NCBI GenBank assembly: GCA_022447185.1
Contig: JAKVAY010000037.1
Location: 1 to 64,000 of the forward strand
Direction: 5' to 3'
Length of the DNA stretch: 64,000 bases
Source: Fuerstiella sp.
GTDB taxonomy: Bacteria; Planctomycetota; Planctomycetia; Planctomycetales; Planctomycetaceae
In this document: piece after piece, positions 28,706 through 38,449 of the stretch
Position numbering within the stretch: position 1 is the stretch's first letter
How the letters are laid out: the number at the start of each line of letters is the position of its first letter
The notes under the pieces: model-generated
Told to the model about the DNA's origin: nothing
Database searches by the model: none
Seen by the model: the letters and a program-made list of their open reading frames with translations, nothing else
Translations under genes and position numbers: made by a program

Positions 28706-29302
28706 ATGAAACAATTTCTGTGGCTCACTCTGTTGTTCTGCCTCCCGCTGACTGTCGTTGTGGCGCAGGATAATTCGGCCGATAAGTCAGAAATGTCAGA
28801 CGACATGACTCTGAAACAGGCAACCGAGTCCGCCACCGGACTGGTGAACGAAACGAAAGACCGTGTTGATGAACTGGCCGGAACGCTGGACAAAAACCCA
28901 ACTGTTCAGGAGGTGTCAACCGGGATTCTCAGTCCGATCTATGTTGCAGCGGAAACGCTTGCATTTCCCACATTTTACTGGTTTGCGTTTGCGCTGATGC
29001 TGGCCGGAGTTGTGAACTATGTATTCCAGCTGGTGCTCGGCAAACTTGTGGTCCTCTCGCAGGGAAGTCTGAACATTCGCAAAATCCTCTCGGACTCTGC
29101 TGGCCTGGTCGTTAGCGCCGTCGGACTGATATTGACAACTCAGGCAGCAACTGAAAATTCTGATTTTCCTCAGAGTCCCACAGCTGTCGTGTCGGCGACT
29201 GTTGTTGGTTGTATCGCGGGGCTGGTTCTGTATCGTTGGAATCAGGCTGAAGAAGTGGATGCCGCGCACGGACGTCGCTGGAAGACGCGAAAGAATGCCT
29301 GA
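28706..29302 (+). CDS. Exported/membrane protein, unknown function
   Basis: About 198 residues: signal peptide (KQFLWLTLLFCLPLTVVVAQ), an acidic helical segment rich in Asp, Glu, Thr and Lys (residues 22-70), then three hydrophobic segments at about 85-110, 125-150 and 158-180, and a basic C-terminus. GGGAGA lies 11 bases upstream of ATG 28706. No family recognised. Follows pssA on the same strand by 155 bases and converges on the molybdoenzyme gene. Confidence 0.7.
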   Translation: MKQFLWLTLLFCLPLTVVVAQDNSADKSEMSDDMTLKQATESATGLVNETKDRVDELAGTLDKNPTVQEVSTGILSPIYVAAETLAFPTFYWFAFALMLAGVVNYVFQLVLGKLVVLSQGSLNIRKILSDSAGLVVSAVGLILTTQAATENSDFPQSPTAVVSATVVGCIAGLVLYRWNQAEEVDAAHGRRWKTRKNA

Positions 29303-29475
29303 CACCAAGGCGTTGCGGCGACGGTTAGGCGAACGCATGTAAATCCATCACAGAAAGATGTAACCAACCGCCCTGACAATCGGAACTTCTGCAGGAAACA
29401 TCCACGAATACGCACTCGGCAAACATCACGGATAACGCAGAAGGCTGCCTCACACATCGTGATGAAGATCAACTC

Positions 29476-31665
29476 TCAACTGAGTCTTTCCGGAACAACT
29501 TTTACCGGAACACCCTTGAAACCTGGTGTCTTCGACAAGGGGTCCACTGCATGTGGGACGAGCGTGTTGGCTTCGGGATAGTACATGAGTATGTTGCCTG
29601 CCCGAACGTCATATTCTCGAGCGCGACAGTAACGCAACTCGCCCACAGAACTGGTGAGTCGTACCTGCTGATCCTCTTCCAGCCCGCGTGCAGTCATGTC
29701 GTCTCGATTCATGAGCACGACGTCACGCCGTTCCTGGCCGCGATACAGATCTTCTTCCTCGTAAACAACACTGTTGAACTGGCCTTCGGAACGCACGGTC
29801 ATCAATCGAAGCTCGTTATCCTGACATCGAGGTTCCGGCAGTGGCACGGAATTAAATGATGCTCTGCCTGATTCTGTAGAGAATTTGAAGTCAACCGGTG
29901 TCCGACCGCGTACGTGAAATTCCTGCCTCGACTCATCGATTCCCTGCATTTCTTCATAGCCTGGTACCAGCTCGCCGATCAAGTCCCGTATGGCTGCATG
30001 GCTCTGCAGAGTGTCAAAATCAACCTTACCGCTGCGTCCGAATACTCTGCGCGCGATGTCCGCAAGGATCGAAACTTCGCTGCGCGGACCTTCAAAACGT
30101 GCCGGGCCACCGTCACTCAGGCGCACATAGCTGAACATCGATTCCTGAGTCGTCGGTTGTGGTTCTTCATCACGTGGAAGCACCGGGAGGATTATTGTTT
30201 CCTTCCCCAGTCCCCAGGTATGGCCTGTGTTAAGCGTCGTCGACAGGTAGCTAACGGTACCGATCGAATTCATCGCTCCTGCGGCATACTGCAGATCCGG
30301 GTTGCTGGCGTACAGGTTCCCACCAAGACACAGTGCAAAATCCATTTCCCCGTCACGTGCAGCCTCCATGCACCGCATTGTGTCGTAGCCGGGTGACTTC
30401 GGCACAGTGATTCCGAGTTTCGTTTCGAACTTTTTCAGCATTGATTGTTTCAGCGCAGGAGTGACTCCTACCGACCCCAGTCCCTGCACGTTACTGTGAC
30501 CACGTATGGGCATCATGCCGGCGTCGCGTCGTCCAATCATTCCTCGCAGCAGCGCGGTATTCGCGATCATCTGCACATTGTTGGTGCCATGCAGATGGTG
30601 AGTGATTCCCATACACCATCCGAAGACGACATTCTTTGCCGCAAGATACTGCTCTGTGAACTCCCGAATCTGCACCTGGCTCAAACCGCTCAATCGTTCG
30701 ATGTCTTCCCAGGCAAGAGATTCTATCGATCGCCGGAATTCTTCGAATCCAAGTGTATGGTGTTCGATGAAATGCTGATCTTCTGCCCTGCGCGCCAGAA
30801 TCTCACGGCAGACACCGGCCAGCATGGCCAGATCACCGCCAACGTGAGGCTGCACGTATGAACTTGCAATGGGTGAACCAAATATCAGGCTGCGGATGTC
30901 ACTGGGTACTCGGAAATTCCGCAGGCCCAATTCCTTCACCGGGTTGACGACAATCACATTGCCGCCACGACGGCGGATTTCCATCAATGACCGCATGAGT
31001 CGCGGATGATTGGATGACGGATTGGCTCCAATGAGTATGTACAGGTCAACGTGTTCGAGGTCTTCGAGACGAATTGTTCCGGTGCCGGACCCGATGCTGC
31101 TGGTCAACCCAACTCCGCTGGCCTGGTGACAGTAATAGGAACAGTTGTTGACATAATTAGTCCCAAACTGCCTTGCGATCAGCTGCAGCAAAAATCCGGC
31201 TTCATTGCTGGAACGGCCACTGGCGTAAAAGAAACTTCGTTCCGGACCGGCAGCAGCCATACGATCAGCAAGTCGCTGCAGAACTTCGTCCCATTCAATG
31301 GGCCGATAATGAGTTGCCCCCTCTTCGAGGATGACTGGTCGAACGATTCGTCCACAGAACTCCAGCTGTCGCGACGTCATCGCCTGCAGCTGGTTGACAT
31401 TGTATTGGCTCCAGAAGCTATCGGGGATGGCACCCTGCATGTCAGATGCCATCGCCTGCACGGATTTCTTACATACTTCAGGAAAGTATCCGCCCTCGTT
31501 GACCATGCCACCCAGCTGGCCGCCCATGCCAACAGCGCAGGTCTTACAGGCATTTTTTGACCGCAGAGCTTTCCACATCTTCCACCAGCCGACTCGGCTG
31601 GCGAGTTGCATCGTATAGCCAATTGCCTTCCATCCTCCGCCGCTGGAGGGTCGTTTCACTGCCAT
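29476..31665 (-). CDS. YdeP/FdhF-like molybdopterin oxidoreductase
   Basis: About 729 residues from ATG 31665; it matches the E. coli YdeP-type 'formate dehydrogenase alpha-like' family over its length: FYASGRSSNEAGFL, CSYYCHQASGVGL, IRGHSNVQG, then the C-terminal molybdopterin-dinucleotide domain with TVRSEGQFN and FKGVPVKV. A Cys set lies near the N-terminus (CKTCAVGMG and a later Cys), matching the family's Fe-S-site position. The frame stays open to 31803, but the extra N-terminal residues do not resemble the family. Despite the name, formate activity is not established for this family; YdeP is linked to acid tolerance. No fdhD or other subunit is nearby. Confidence 0.88.
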   Translation of the reverse strand: MAVKRPSSGGGWKAIGYTMQLASRVGWWKMWKALRSKNACKTCAVGMGGQLGGMVNEGGYFPEVCKKSVQAMASDMQGAIPDSFWSQYNVNQLQAMTSRQLEFCGRIVRPVILEEGATHYRPIEWDEVLQRLADRMAAAGPERSFFYASGRSSNEAGFLLQLIARQFGTNYVNNCSYYCHQASGVGLTSSIGSGTGTIRLEDLEHVDLYILIGANPSSNHPRLMRSLMEIRRRGGNVIVVNPVKELGLRNFRVPSDIRSLIFGSPIASSYVQPHVGGDLAMLAGVCREILARRAEDQHFIEHHTLGFEEFRRSIESLAWEDIERLSGLSQVQIREFTEQYLAAKNVVFGWCMGITHHLHGTNNVQMIANTALLRGMIGRRDAGMMPIRGHSNVQGLGSVGVTPALKQSMLKKFETKLGITVPKSPGYDTMRCMEAARDGEMDFALCLGGNLYASNPDLQYAAGAMNSIGTVSYLSTTLNTGHTWGLGKETIILPVLPRDEEPQPTTQESMFSYVRLSDGGPARFEGPRSEVSILADIARRVFGRSGKVDFDTLQSHAAIRDLIGELVPGYEEMQGIDESRQEFHVRGRTPVDFKFSTESGRASFNSVPLPEPRCQDNELRLMTVRSEGQFNSVVYEEEDLYRGQERRDVVLMNRDDMTARGLEEDQQVRLTSSVGELRYCRAREYDVRAGNILMYYPEANTLVPHAVDPLSKTPGFKGVPVKVVPERLS

Positions 31666-31855
31666 TGGGTCATATCCGGGTCTGCTGCGGAATTCGTCCG
31701 TGACCACAACATGGTAACCATGAACTCGAAAGGTTCCCGCCGGAATTGTCCAGAACAGTAAGACAAGACACAGAACACCATTTGCCAGCCCGATGTCCGA
31801 CACGTGGATGACGCTGCCATTGCCGTGTCCGGCTGGTTCTCACCTGCCGTCTGTA

Positions 31856-32902
31856 TCAGAGAACCGCCAGCCTTTCAATCAGCTCAACAGTGCGGCATGA
31901 ATAGCCGTATTCGTTGTCGTACCAGCCCAGTACCTTGACCATGTTCCCTGCCATGACAGTGGTAAAGCCTGAATCAAAAATACAGCTGTGCGAGTTACCT
32001 ACGATGTCACTGGAGACGATTGGATCCTCTGTATATTCCAAAATCCCACCGAGACCACCTTCGGCAGCAGCTTTAACGGCTTCGTTGATTTCTTCCGCAG
32101 TCGTGTCTTTCCCAACGATTGCAGTGAGATCTGTTACGCTGCCTGTCACAACAGGAACACGAAGTGACATTCCTGTTAATTTGCCATCCACCTCAGGAAA
32201 GACTTTGCCAACGGCTTTTGCAGCGCCAGTTGATGTCGGAATAATGTTGACGGCAGCCGCCCGCGATCGACGGGGATCCGAGTGCAGCTGATCCGCAACT
32301 TTCTGGTCATTCGTATAGGCGTGACATGTCGTAATCAGACCGTGCTGAACCCCACCAAAACTCTCATGAAGGATTTTGACCATGGGAGCCAGACTGTTCG
32401 TCGTGCAGCTCGCATTTGAGATACATTTGTGATCAGCCGTCAGTTGATCGTCGTTGACGCCACAGACAACCGTGAGATCTTCTCCCTTGGCCGGAGCAGA
32501 AATGACCACCTTGCCGGCACCTGCACTGATGTGTGAATCAAATCCTGGCTTTCCTTCAGCCGCGCGGCTGGTGAAGAATCCGGTCGATTCCAGAGCAATA
32601 TCAACGCCCAGTTCATTCCATGGCAAATTTCCGGGATCTCGTTCTCCACAGATTCTGATGGTGCTGCCATTCACGATCAGATCGTTCCCGCTGACCTGAA
32701 CATCACCATCGAAACGACCCTGGGCGCTGTCATACTTAAACAGGTTAGCCAGCGCTGTGGTTGCACCAAGGTCGTTAATTGCCACCACTTCGATATCAGC
32801 CTGTCGTTGGTCGCACTTCTGCCGAGCGATCAGAGCACGCAAAGTGATACGACCAATGCGGCCGAAGCCGTTAATGCCAACTTTAACTGAAGGACGTGAC
32901 AT
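31856..32902 (-). CDS. gap: Glyceraldehyde-3-phosphate dehydrogenase, type I
   Basis: Glycolytic/gluconeogenic enzyme converting glyceraldehyde 3-phosphate to 1,3-bisphosphoglycerate with NAD(P). [11 protein letters not shown] at the N-terminus, catalytic Cys in [13 protein letters not shown], and C-terminal [11 protein letters not shown]. 348 residues. The usual second Cys of C-T-T-N-C is Ser, a known harmless variation. Appears to be a single-gene unit between the molybdoenzyme and an SDR gene. Confidence 0.97.
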   Translation of the reverse strand: MSRPSVKVGINGFGRIGRITLRALIARQKCDQRQADIEVVAINDLGATTALANLFKYDSAQGRFDGDVQVSGNDLIVNGSTIRICGERDPGNLPWNELGVDIALESTGFFTSRAAEGKPGFDSHISAGAGKVVISAPAKGEDLTVVCGVNDDQLTADHKCISNASCTTNSLAPMVKILHESFGGVQHGLITTCHAYTNDQKVADQLHSDPRRSRAAAVNIIPTSTGAAKAVGKVFPEVDGKLTGMSLRVPVVTGSVTDLTAIVGKDTTAEEINEAVKAAAEGGLGGILEYTEDPIVSSDIVGNSHSCIFDSGFTTVMAGNMVKVLGWYDNEYGYSCRTVELIERLAVL

Positions 32903-33269
32903 AAGAAATCTCTCTTCGAACTTGGCTTACATTTAACCGGACAGCAGCAGACGTTAAAGCGTCTGAACGAACTCATGGCTGAGAGTAAGGCATCATCCAA
33001 AATCCTTGGTTTTGGACGATTCAACGGAGGTCACAGATCCCCGAGGGACCACCATAGCCTCTGATTTCCCGACCATTGACCGCCTTAACGATTCTCCAAC
33101 TGTTAAGACGATCCTCGATCGTAACGGCGAGATCAGGCTTTGCAAGGTGAACAGAACAGTGTCCCGTATTCAGGCCTCTCAGCGCAACATTGAAGAAAAT
33201 CCGGATTCCTATCAATGAGTTCACGACGTGGCGGCTGTCCAAAGTCGGACCTCGTCCCGAACACATCGG
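32903..33269. other. Upstream region of the GAPDH gene
   Basis: 367 bases holding the GAPDH promoter on the minus strand and the end of the SDR transcript. No gene or clear terminator recognised. Confidence 0.3.
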
Positions 33270-34127
33270 CTACCGATCAACAGCGGAAGCCACCGATACG
33301 TCTGCCACTTTCCTTGTAAATTTTCTTGAACTCGCAAGGATCAGCTTCTCTGCGAATCGCGGAAACAACTGCTTCAACAGCACAACTGGCCGCATTGGCG
33401 GCCAGTTCACGATGAGTTCCGGTGGTCCTGACCGTATCGCTTTTATGACTGCATTCGCCACGACACCTGCTGTGGTACTCCCGACTGCAGTCGGTGTGCC
33501 GCGGCCAACCGCGGCTGTCATACGTTCGTAAATCCCGCCGTCCTTTGTGAATCCGGGGCAGACGGCCGTTGCGGAAATCCCACGCCCCAGATACTCACCA
33601 CGGAGTCCCTCCGTGAATCCGATCAACGCTGCCTTCGTCGCACCGTATACGGCCCCGAATGCCGGACAGTGTTTGCCCGCTGTCGACGCCATATTGATGA
33701 TACACCCTGACTTCTGCTTAAGCATCACCGGAATGACCAAACCGGTCAGCAGCACAGCTGCGGTGAAGTTGACGTTGATGGTTTCGAGGATTTGATCAGA
33801 TTCGATCGTTTCGAAATATCCAAAACATTCTACGCCGGCATTATTGATAAGCACGTCGATTCGCCCGAATCGATCGAGCGTCTGCCTGGTCAATTCTGTC
33901 AAATCACCGGAATCCGAAACGTCGCATGTCACAGCAAGAGCCGACCCCCCGTTACTTTCGATCAGTTGCTGCAGTTCACTGAGTCTGTCAATCGATCTCG
34001 CTGCCAGCACAACATTAAAACCATCGTCAGCCAGACGAAGTGCAACAGTCCGGCCGATGCCAGCGGAGGCGCCGGTGACAATCGCGACCTGTTTTCCTGC
34101 ATTCATCGTTTCCGCACTCTCATCCAT
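33270..34127 (-). CDS. Short-chain dehydrogenase/reductase
   Basis: Classical SDR of about 285 residues: cofactor motif TGASAGIGR, LINNAG, catalytic Ser in INMASTAGK, and Y-x3-K as AVYGATKAA. NAD(P)H-dependent oxidoreductase; substrate unknown. A positively charged C-terminal region (LFPRFAEKLILASSRKFTRKV) extends beyond the core fold, as in several membrane-associated SDRs. ATG 34127 is chosen, but 34106 (starting just before the first beta strand) is equally good. Confidence 0.87.
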   Translation of the reverse strand: MDESAETMNAGKQVAIVTGASAGIGRTVALRLADDGFNVVLAARSIDRLSELQQLIESNGGSALAVTCDVSDSGDLTELTRQTLDRFGRIDVLINNAGVECFGYFETIESDQILETINVNFTAAVLLTGLVIPVMLKQKSGCIINMASTAGKHCPAFGAVYGATKAALIGFTEGLRGEYLGRGISATAVCPGFTKDGGIYERMTAAVGRGTPTAVGSTTAGVVANAVIKAIRSGPPELIVNWPPMRPVVLLKQLFPRFAEKLILASSRKFTRKVADVSVASAVDR

Positions 34128-34242
34128 CGGGATTCTAACCCACAGTCTGTTCACTGGCTGTGTCACAGCATGGCACATCCGTCACCGCAGGTCGACAGCG
34201 ATTGCTAAACCGATATACGACTCAGTCATCGGGAGAAACGAA

Positions 34243-35694
34243 TCAATTCGACAACTCAGCCGACAGACGATCGGCGGCTGTGTAACCACTGCTGATGCAG
34301 TCAGGAATCCCCACTCCACGGTAGGCGTTACCGGCCAATTCCAGACTCCGTTGACGTGACAGACGTTCGTCAATGCGATTAACCAGTTCGAGATGACCGA
34401 CGTGATACTGCGGCATTGCCCGCTGATATCGCGTGATCGTGGCAAACAGTGCTTTTTGTGATCTTCCCAACAGCTGTTGCTGCTCAGCGGCGACGATTTC
34501 AAAAATGTCCTGATCAGAGAGGTCAAGCAGACCCGGCTGAGTCGCACCACCCAGAAATGTGCGAAGCAGCACATGCCCCGTGGGCGCTCGACCCGTGAAC
34601 TTGCGACTGGAAAAAGAAATCGCGAGGACACGGCGGTCTTCAACTGCCGGAACTACCAGGCCAAATGCATCCATCGCATGTGTGAAATCTTTCAAACGGT
34701 GTCCCGTCGTCACAATCGCTGTTGAGGCACATTCGATTGTACTCAGTTCCGTCGCCAGAATTGGATCGAGCGTTTGCAGTATTCCGGCGCTGACCCATGA
34801 TGGAGTTGACAGAATCACCCCCTGGAACGACATCTGATTCTGATCGGAAATTTTCACATGCCAGCCTCCGGTGCGTTCGTGCGATGGTTTGACAGCATCA
34901 ACTGCAGTGTTCAGATGCAACCGCGACCGACCGGATGATTTCAGCGCTGATACAATCGACGCAACAACGGATGACAGGCCGGTGGCATGCGTGGCAAATA
35001 ATCCATAGCGTGCGCCGCTTTCCGACAGCTGTGAATCATTCCCCTCGGATCGTTTCTCCGCGAGAACCGCTCGAATCACACTGCCATGCTGCCGTTCCAT
35101 TTCGAGGAACCGAGGCAAAGTGGCTTTGAGGCTTAATCTCTCCGGATCAGACGTATAGATTCCGCCGACCAGAGGCTGCACGAGCCGCTCAAATGTTTCT
35201 GTACCGAAGCGACGACGAACAAATGACGCCAAACTCTCATCGTCATCGTTTGACTTTTTTGACCGGACGATTTCGGACAGCAAACGCAGCTTTCCTGTGA
35301 ACGACAAAATGGGAGTTTTTAAAATCGCTGTTGGCTTCGCGGGTGCCATCAGCATAAAACCTTCCGGAACGGGAACGGGACGACCACGATGGACGACAAG
35401 GGAACGACGATGCTGCTTATCCGTTCCAATCAGTTGATCCGTGATCCCAAGATCACTGCACAACTGCAGCCCGCCAGGCTTATTCGTAATGAAGGCATCC
35501 GGCCCATGTTCGATCAGGAAACCGTCTCGGTGTTCAGTTTGAATCGCGCCACCTGCACGCGATGACGCCTCAAACATGTCAACGTGAAGATCTTTATGCT
35601 GCTGAATCAGCCTGAGCGCCGCGGCCAGCCCGGTGATCCCGGCACCCACGACGGCCACACGCCGATGACCTTGAGACGCGGCCGCAGCCGACAT
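34243..35694 (-). CDS. hemG: Protoporphyrinogen oxidase (HemY/HemG type)
   Basis: FAD-dependent, oxygen-using oxidation of (copro)protoporphyrinogen in heme biosynthesis. Dinucleotide-binding motif VVGAGITGLAAALRL at the N-terminus, the FEAS-x-x-GG segment (FEASSRAGGAI), GPDAFITNKPGGLQL typical of this family, and C-terminal NAYRGVGIPDCI. 483 residues. The start overlaps the hemE stop by one base (TGATG), so it is translationally coupled. Whether it acts on protoporphyrinogen or coproporphyrinogen is not decidable here. Confidence 0.93.
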   Translation of the reverse strand: MSAAAASQGHRRVAVVGAGITGLAAALRLIQQHKDLHVDMFEASSRAGGAIQTEHRDGFLIEHGPDAFITNKPGGLQLCSDLGITDQLIGTDKQHRRSLVVHRGRPVPVPEGFMLMAPAKPTAILKTPILSFTGKLRLLSEIVRSKKSNDDDESLASFVRRRFGTETFERLVQPLVGGIYTSDPERLSLKATLPRFLEMERQHGSVIRAVLAEKRSEGNDSQLSESGARYGLFATHATGLSSVVASIVSALKSSGRSRLHLNTAVDAVKPSHERTGGWHVKISDQNQMSFQGVILSTPSWVSAGILQTLDPILATELSTIECASTAIVTTGHRLKDFTHAMDAFGLVVPAVEDRRVLAISFSSRKFTGRAPTGHVLLRTFLGGATQPGLLDLSDQDIFEIVAAEQQQLLGRSQKALFATITRYQRAMPQYHVGHLELVNRIDERLSRQRSLELAGNAYRGVGIPDCISSGYTAADRLSAELSN

Positions 35695-36749
35695 CAGAGC
35701 GCTCCCAGTTCGTGAACGTAGTCAACAAGAGCCTTCACATGATCCGGATTCATATCCGGCATTACTCCGTGCCCGAGATTAAAAATGTGGCCGGGACGAC
35801 CATTTGCCTGGTTGAGAACCTCCTGCACACGCTGTTTCAAAATCGGAAGTTCGGAGTAAAGCGACACAGGATCCATGTTCCCCTGAACAGCTACATCTGT
35901 ACCAAAAATCTCCCAGGCGTCATTCAGCCCGATTCGCCAGTCAACTCCCATGACCTGACCTCCGGCATCCCGCTGAGACGACAAAAGAGCAGGATTGCCG
36001 GTAAGAAAACTGATAACAGGAGCGTCCACACTCACAGCATCAATGACGCGTTTCGTATGGGGCATCACATAGCGACGATAGTCGGAAGGCGACAGGCATC
36101 CGGCCCAGCTGTCAAACAGCTGGACGGCCTGGCATCCACAGGCAATCTGTTCACGAAGATACATGATGATCGAATCTACCAAACGATTCATGAGAGCAGT
36201 CCAGGCCCCCTCATCATTGTACATGATCGATTTCGTACGCACCCAGCTTCGTGAAGCCCCCCCCTCAATGCAGTATGACGCCAGCGTGAAGGGGGCGCCC
36301 GCAAACCCCAACAGTGGAATGTTGCCTGGCAGCTCACGTCGAATCATCCTGACAGCGTCAAATACAAACCCAACGGGTGCTACTGATTCCAATGCTGTCA
36401 GTCGGTCTACGTCAGCCGCGTGCGTAATTGGATTGTGGATGACAGGCCCCTCACCTTTTACGTACTCAAGATCCATCCCCATCGGCTCCAGCATCGGCAG
36501 CAGATCGGCAAACAGAATCGCTGCGTCGACTCCGAGAACACTGCGCGCCGTGATGGTGACTTCGCAGGCCAGCTCAGGTGTTTTGCACAGCTCAATAAAT
36601 GTCACCCTGTTGCGGACTGCCATGTACTCGGGAAGGTAGCGACCAGCCTGCCGCATGATCCACACCGGCGTCGTTTCCGTCGGCTCTCGGCGCACTGCCT
36701 TCATCAGGAGACTGTTTTGAACGTCAGAATCAGAATGGGCAGGGAACAT
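35694..36749 (-). CDS. hemE: Uroporphyrinogen decarboxylase
   Basis: Converts uroporphyrinogen III to coproporphyrinogen III. The N-terminal PVWIMRQAGRYLPEY with the Arg/Asp-bearing substrate site is diagnostic; GFAGAPFTLASY and GHGVMPD follow. 351 residues from ATG 36749, matching the usual 340-360. The frame is open to 36881, but that would overlap the KaiC-like gene. Only four bases separate it from the KaiC-like stop and one base overlaps hemG, giving a three-gene minus-strand operon. Confidence 0.95.
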   Translation of the reverse strand: MFPAHSDSDVQNSLLMKAVRREPTETTPVWIMRQAGRYLPEYMAVRNRVTFIELCKTPELACEVTITARSVLGVDAAILFADLLPMLEPMGMDLEYVKGEGPVIHNPITHAADVDRLTALESVAPVGFVFDAVRMIRRELPGNIPLLGFAGAPFTLASYCIEGGASRSWVRTKSIMYNDEGAWTALMNRLVDSIIMYLREQIACGCQAVQLFDSWAGCLSPSDYRRYVMPHTKRVIDAVSVDAPVISFLTGNPALLSSQRDAGGQVMGVDWRIGLNDAWEIFGTDVAVQGNMDPVSLYSELPILKQRVQEVLNQANGRPGHIFNLGHGVMPDMNPDHVKALVDYVHELGAL

Positions 36750-36753
36750 GGCG

Positions 36754-37641
36754 TTAGTTGTCGAAAGTGATTCCGGATTCATTGATTGCAAATGGCAGGA
36801 TAGATTCTTCACACGCGCTGCCACGATGCTTGGCGATGTAGAGTGCACGCCCAATCTTCGAGCCCTGGCGAGTCTTTCCAATCAGAATGATCGTATTGGC
36901 GTTGGAAAGCACATCACCTGACTGCAGAGGCCGTTCAATCAGGTCATCCAGCATAACTTCATGACTGGTATACGACAGCACCCCGCTGATTTGACTGCAT
37001 TCATAGGCATGCTGCTGGACTCGAGCCTGCTGAGTCCGATAGTGGACTCGGAATAAATCTCTCGCCAACCAGTCGTGTTCTTTGCGCAGGATCTGGTGGT
37101 ACACATAGTCAAACAGATGAAATTGAAATGAGTCGCTGTCCCGTGCTGTCGGCTCCACGCCGTCTACCACAGCCCGGCGGACGCCGTGTATGAAGTTGCC
37201 ATAGAAAAAAGCAATCGTCTGGTCCAGACGCCGCATTAGATCTACTTTGAACTCCTGCCATTCTTCCGGCTGCATGTCGTCGATAGTTACCCGCCGACCG
37301 CCGCGGTCAAACACATGCAGGTAATCACTACGGATCTCTTTCCCGTTCCAGACAACATTGGGATCGATCCGATCGACCAGCTGCCGATTCACAAGTGACC
37401 AGTTATGAATCCGCTGTGCATACTCCGACTGATTCTGAGAATCACCACGTGTAGTAAGATCGAAGATAATGCCGCGCTGACCGTCCTGCTGCTTCCCGGC
37501 GTTGCAGTAGCTGAGTGCCAACTGAGTCTTGCCGATTCCGGTCGCTCCCATCAGTACAGTCAGTGTCCCCGGAATGAGACCTCCTCCAAGAGCCTCATCA
37601 AGTCGTTTGATTCCGGTCGAGTGGCGTTGTGTACCTGACAT
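36754..37641 (-). CDS. KaiC/RadA-like RecA-fold ATPase
   Basis: 295 residues, single RecA-like domain. It opens with [19 protein letters not shown], the typical KaiC-domain entry, then Walker A GATGIGKT (residues 32-39). Walker B is less clear, near [10 protein letters not shown], and the C-terminus has [27 protein letters not shown], resembling the KaiC end with its K-x-R pattern. It is not a clock KaiC, which has two domains. First gene of a unit with hemE and hemG, separated by four bases from hemE. Role unknown; the context suggests regulation or co-expression with heme synthesis. Confidence 0.8.
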   Translation of the reverse strand: MSGTQRHSTGIKRLDEALGGGLIPGTLTVLMGATGIGKTQLALSYCNAGKQQDGQRGIIFDLTTRGDSQNQSEYAQRIHNWSLVNRQLVDRIDPNVVWNGKEIRSDYLHVFDRGGRRVTIDDMQPEEWQEFKVDLMRRLDQTIAFFYGNFIHGVRRAVVDGVEPTARDSDSFQFHLFDYVYHQILRKEHDWLARDLFRVHYRTQQARVQQHAYECSQISGVLSYTSHEVMLDDLIERPLQSGDVLSNANTIILIGKTRQGSKIGRALYIAKHRGSACEESILPFAINESGITFDN

Positions 37642-37729
37642 GCAGTCGTTCTGTTTGCGGACCGAGGAACAATCTAAAACGTCTGCGACATGCCGACATC
37701 ACGGGTAGAACTGGCTTTCCCGGTCGCGC

Positions 37730-38301
37730 GGTTCCGCCATTTCGTGCGTGATTTGGAAGCCAGCGAAAACACAACCAGCTAAAGTTGACCGATTAGTGCT
37801 TCAGCAATTGTCAGCACGCGAGCTGGTCTCAAGACCGGCGTCATGTCTCCGAATCCCGGTGCCGTCAACGTCACGAAGATGCAGTATAACGTCGTGACAG
37901 CCGTCTGGTCACCAAACCACATGTTTCGACCAGCGAATTCAGAAGAAGTCCCGGTGTTGATTGCTGCGTTATTGAATTCGATCATAACAGCGAAACCAGC
38001 GGCAACAACAAATCCCATCAGCAGATACCCGTACGGTGACACAGTAATTACGTCCTAATCAACTCGACGAGCTCGAAATAAAGAACGGACAATCAAATCA
38101 ATGACATCGATCAGCAGGACGAATCGTTAAAACTTCCTGATGAATCCGCAGAGTCGAACAATCGACCAGATGGACTGGAGCACTGAGTGCGATGAAGATG
38201 AGCGAAAAGAGAATTGCAAACCGAGACTGATGGTCGTCTTCGCTGACGGACAGCGACGCAGCGAACAGTACCACCACCAGCGTTCGATCATGATCATGCA
38301 C
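37730..38301 (-). pseudogene. Decayed two-helix potassium-channel-like gene
   Basis: Read on the minus strand, the DNA encodes pieces of a pore-type ion channel broken by stops and a frame change. In order: a hydrophobic part with FAILFSLIFIALSAPVHL (ends at a stop at 38098), then in another frame RFVLLIDVIDLIVRSLFRARRVD, here reached only after a TAA and interrupted by an in-frame TAG at about 38055, then VITVSPYGYLLMGFVVAA and the pore TLYCIFVTLTAPGFGDMTP, and finally EALIGQL, a TAG at 37779-37781, and LVVFSLAS. Intact relatives usually read on through a Tyr at that last stop. The filter wording T-x-P-G-F-G-D also departs from the canonical T-V-G-Y/F-G-D. Start and end are approximate. Confidence 0.72.
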
Positions 38302-38449
38302 CCACTGTGTTGCTGATTGTGTTCGTCAATGCAAAGATAGAAGCTGGATGGACTCGGACGAGCCACCGCATGGTGTTTCACACGCCGATCGACAGGACCC
38401 CGATCATCGTCACACCCAGTGTGCCGAAATCAATTGATAAGGTCAGGAG

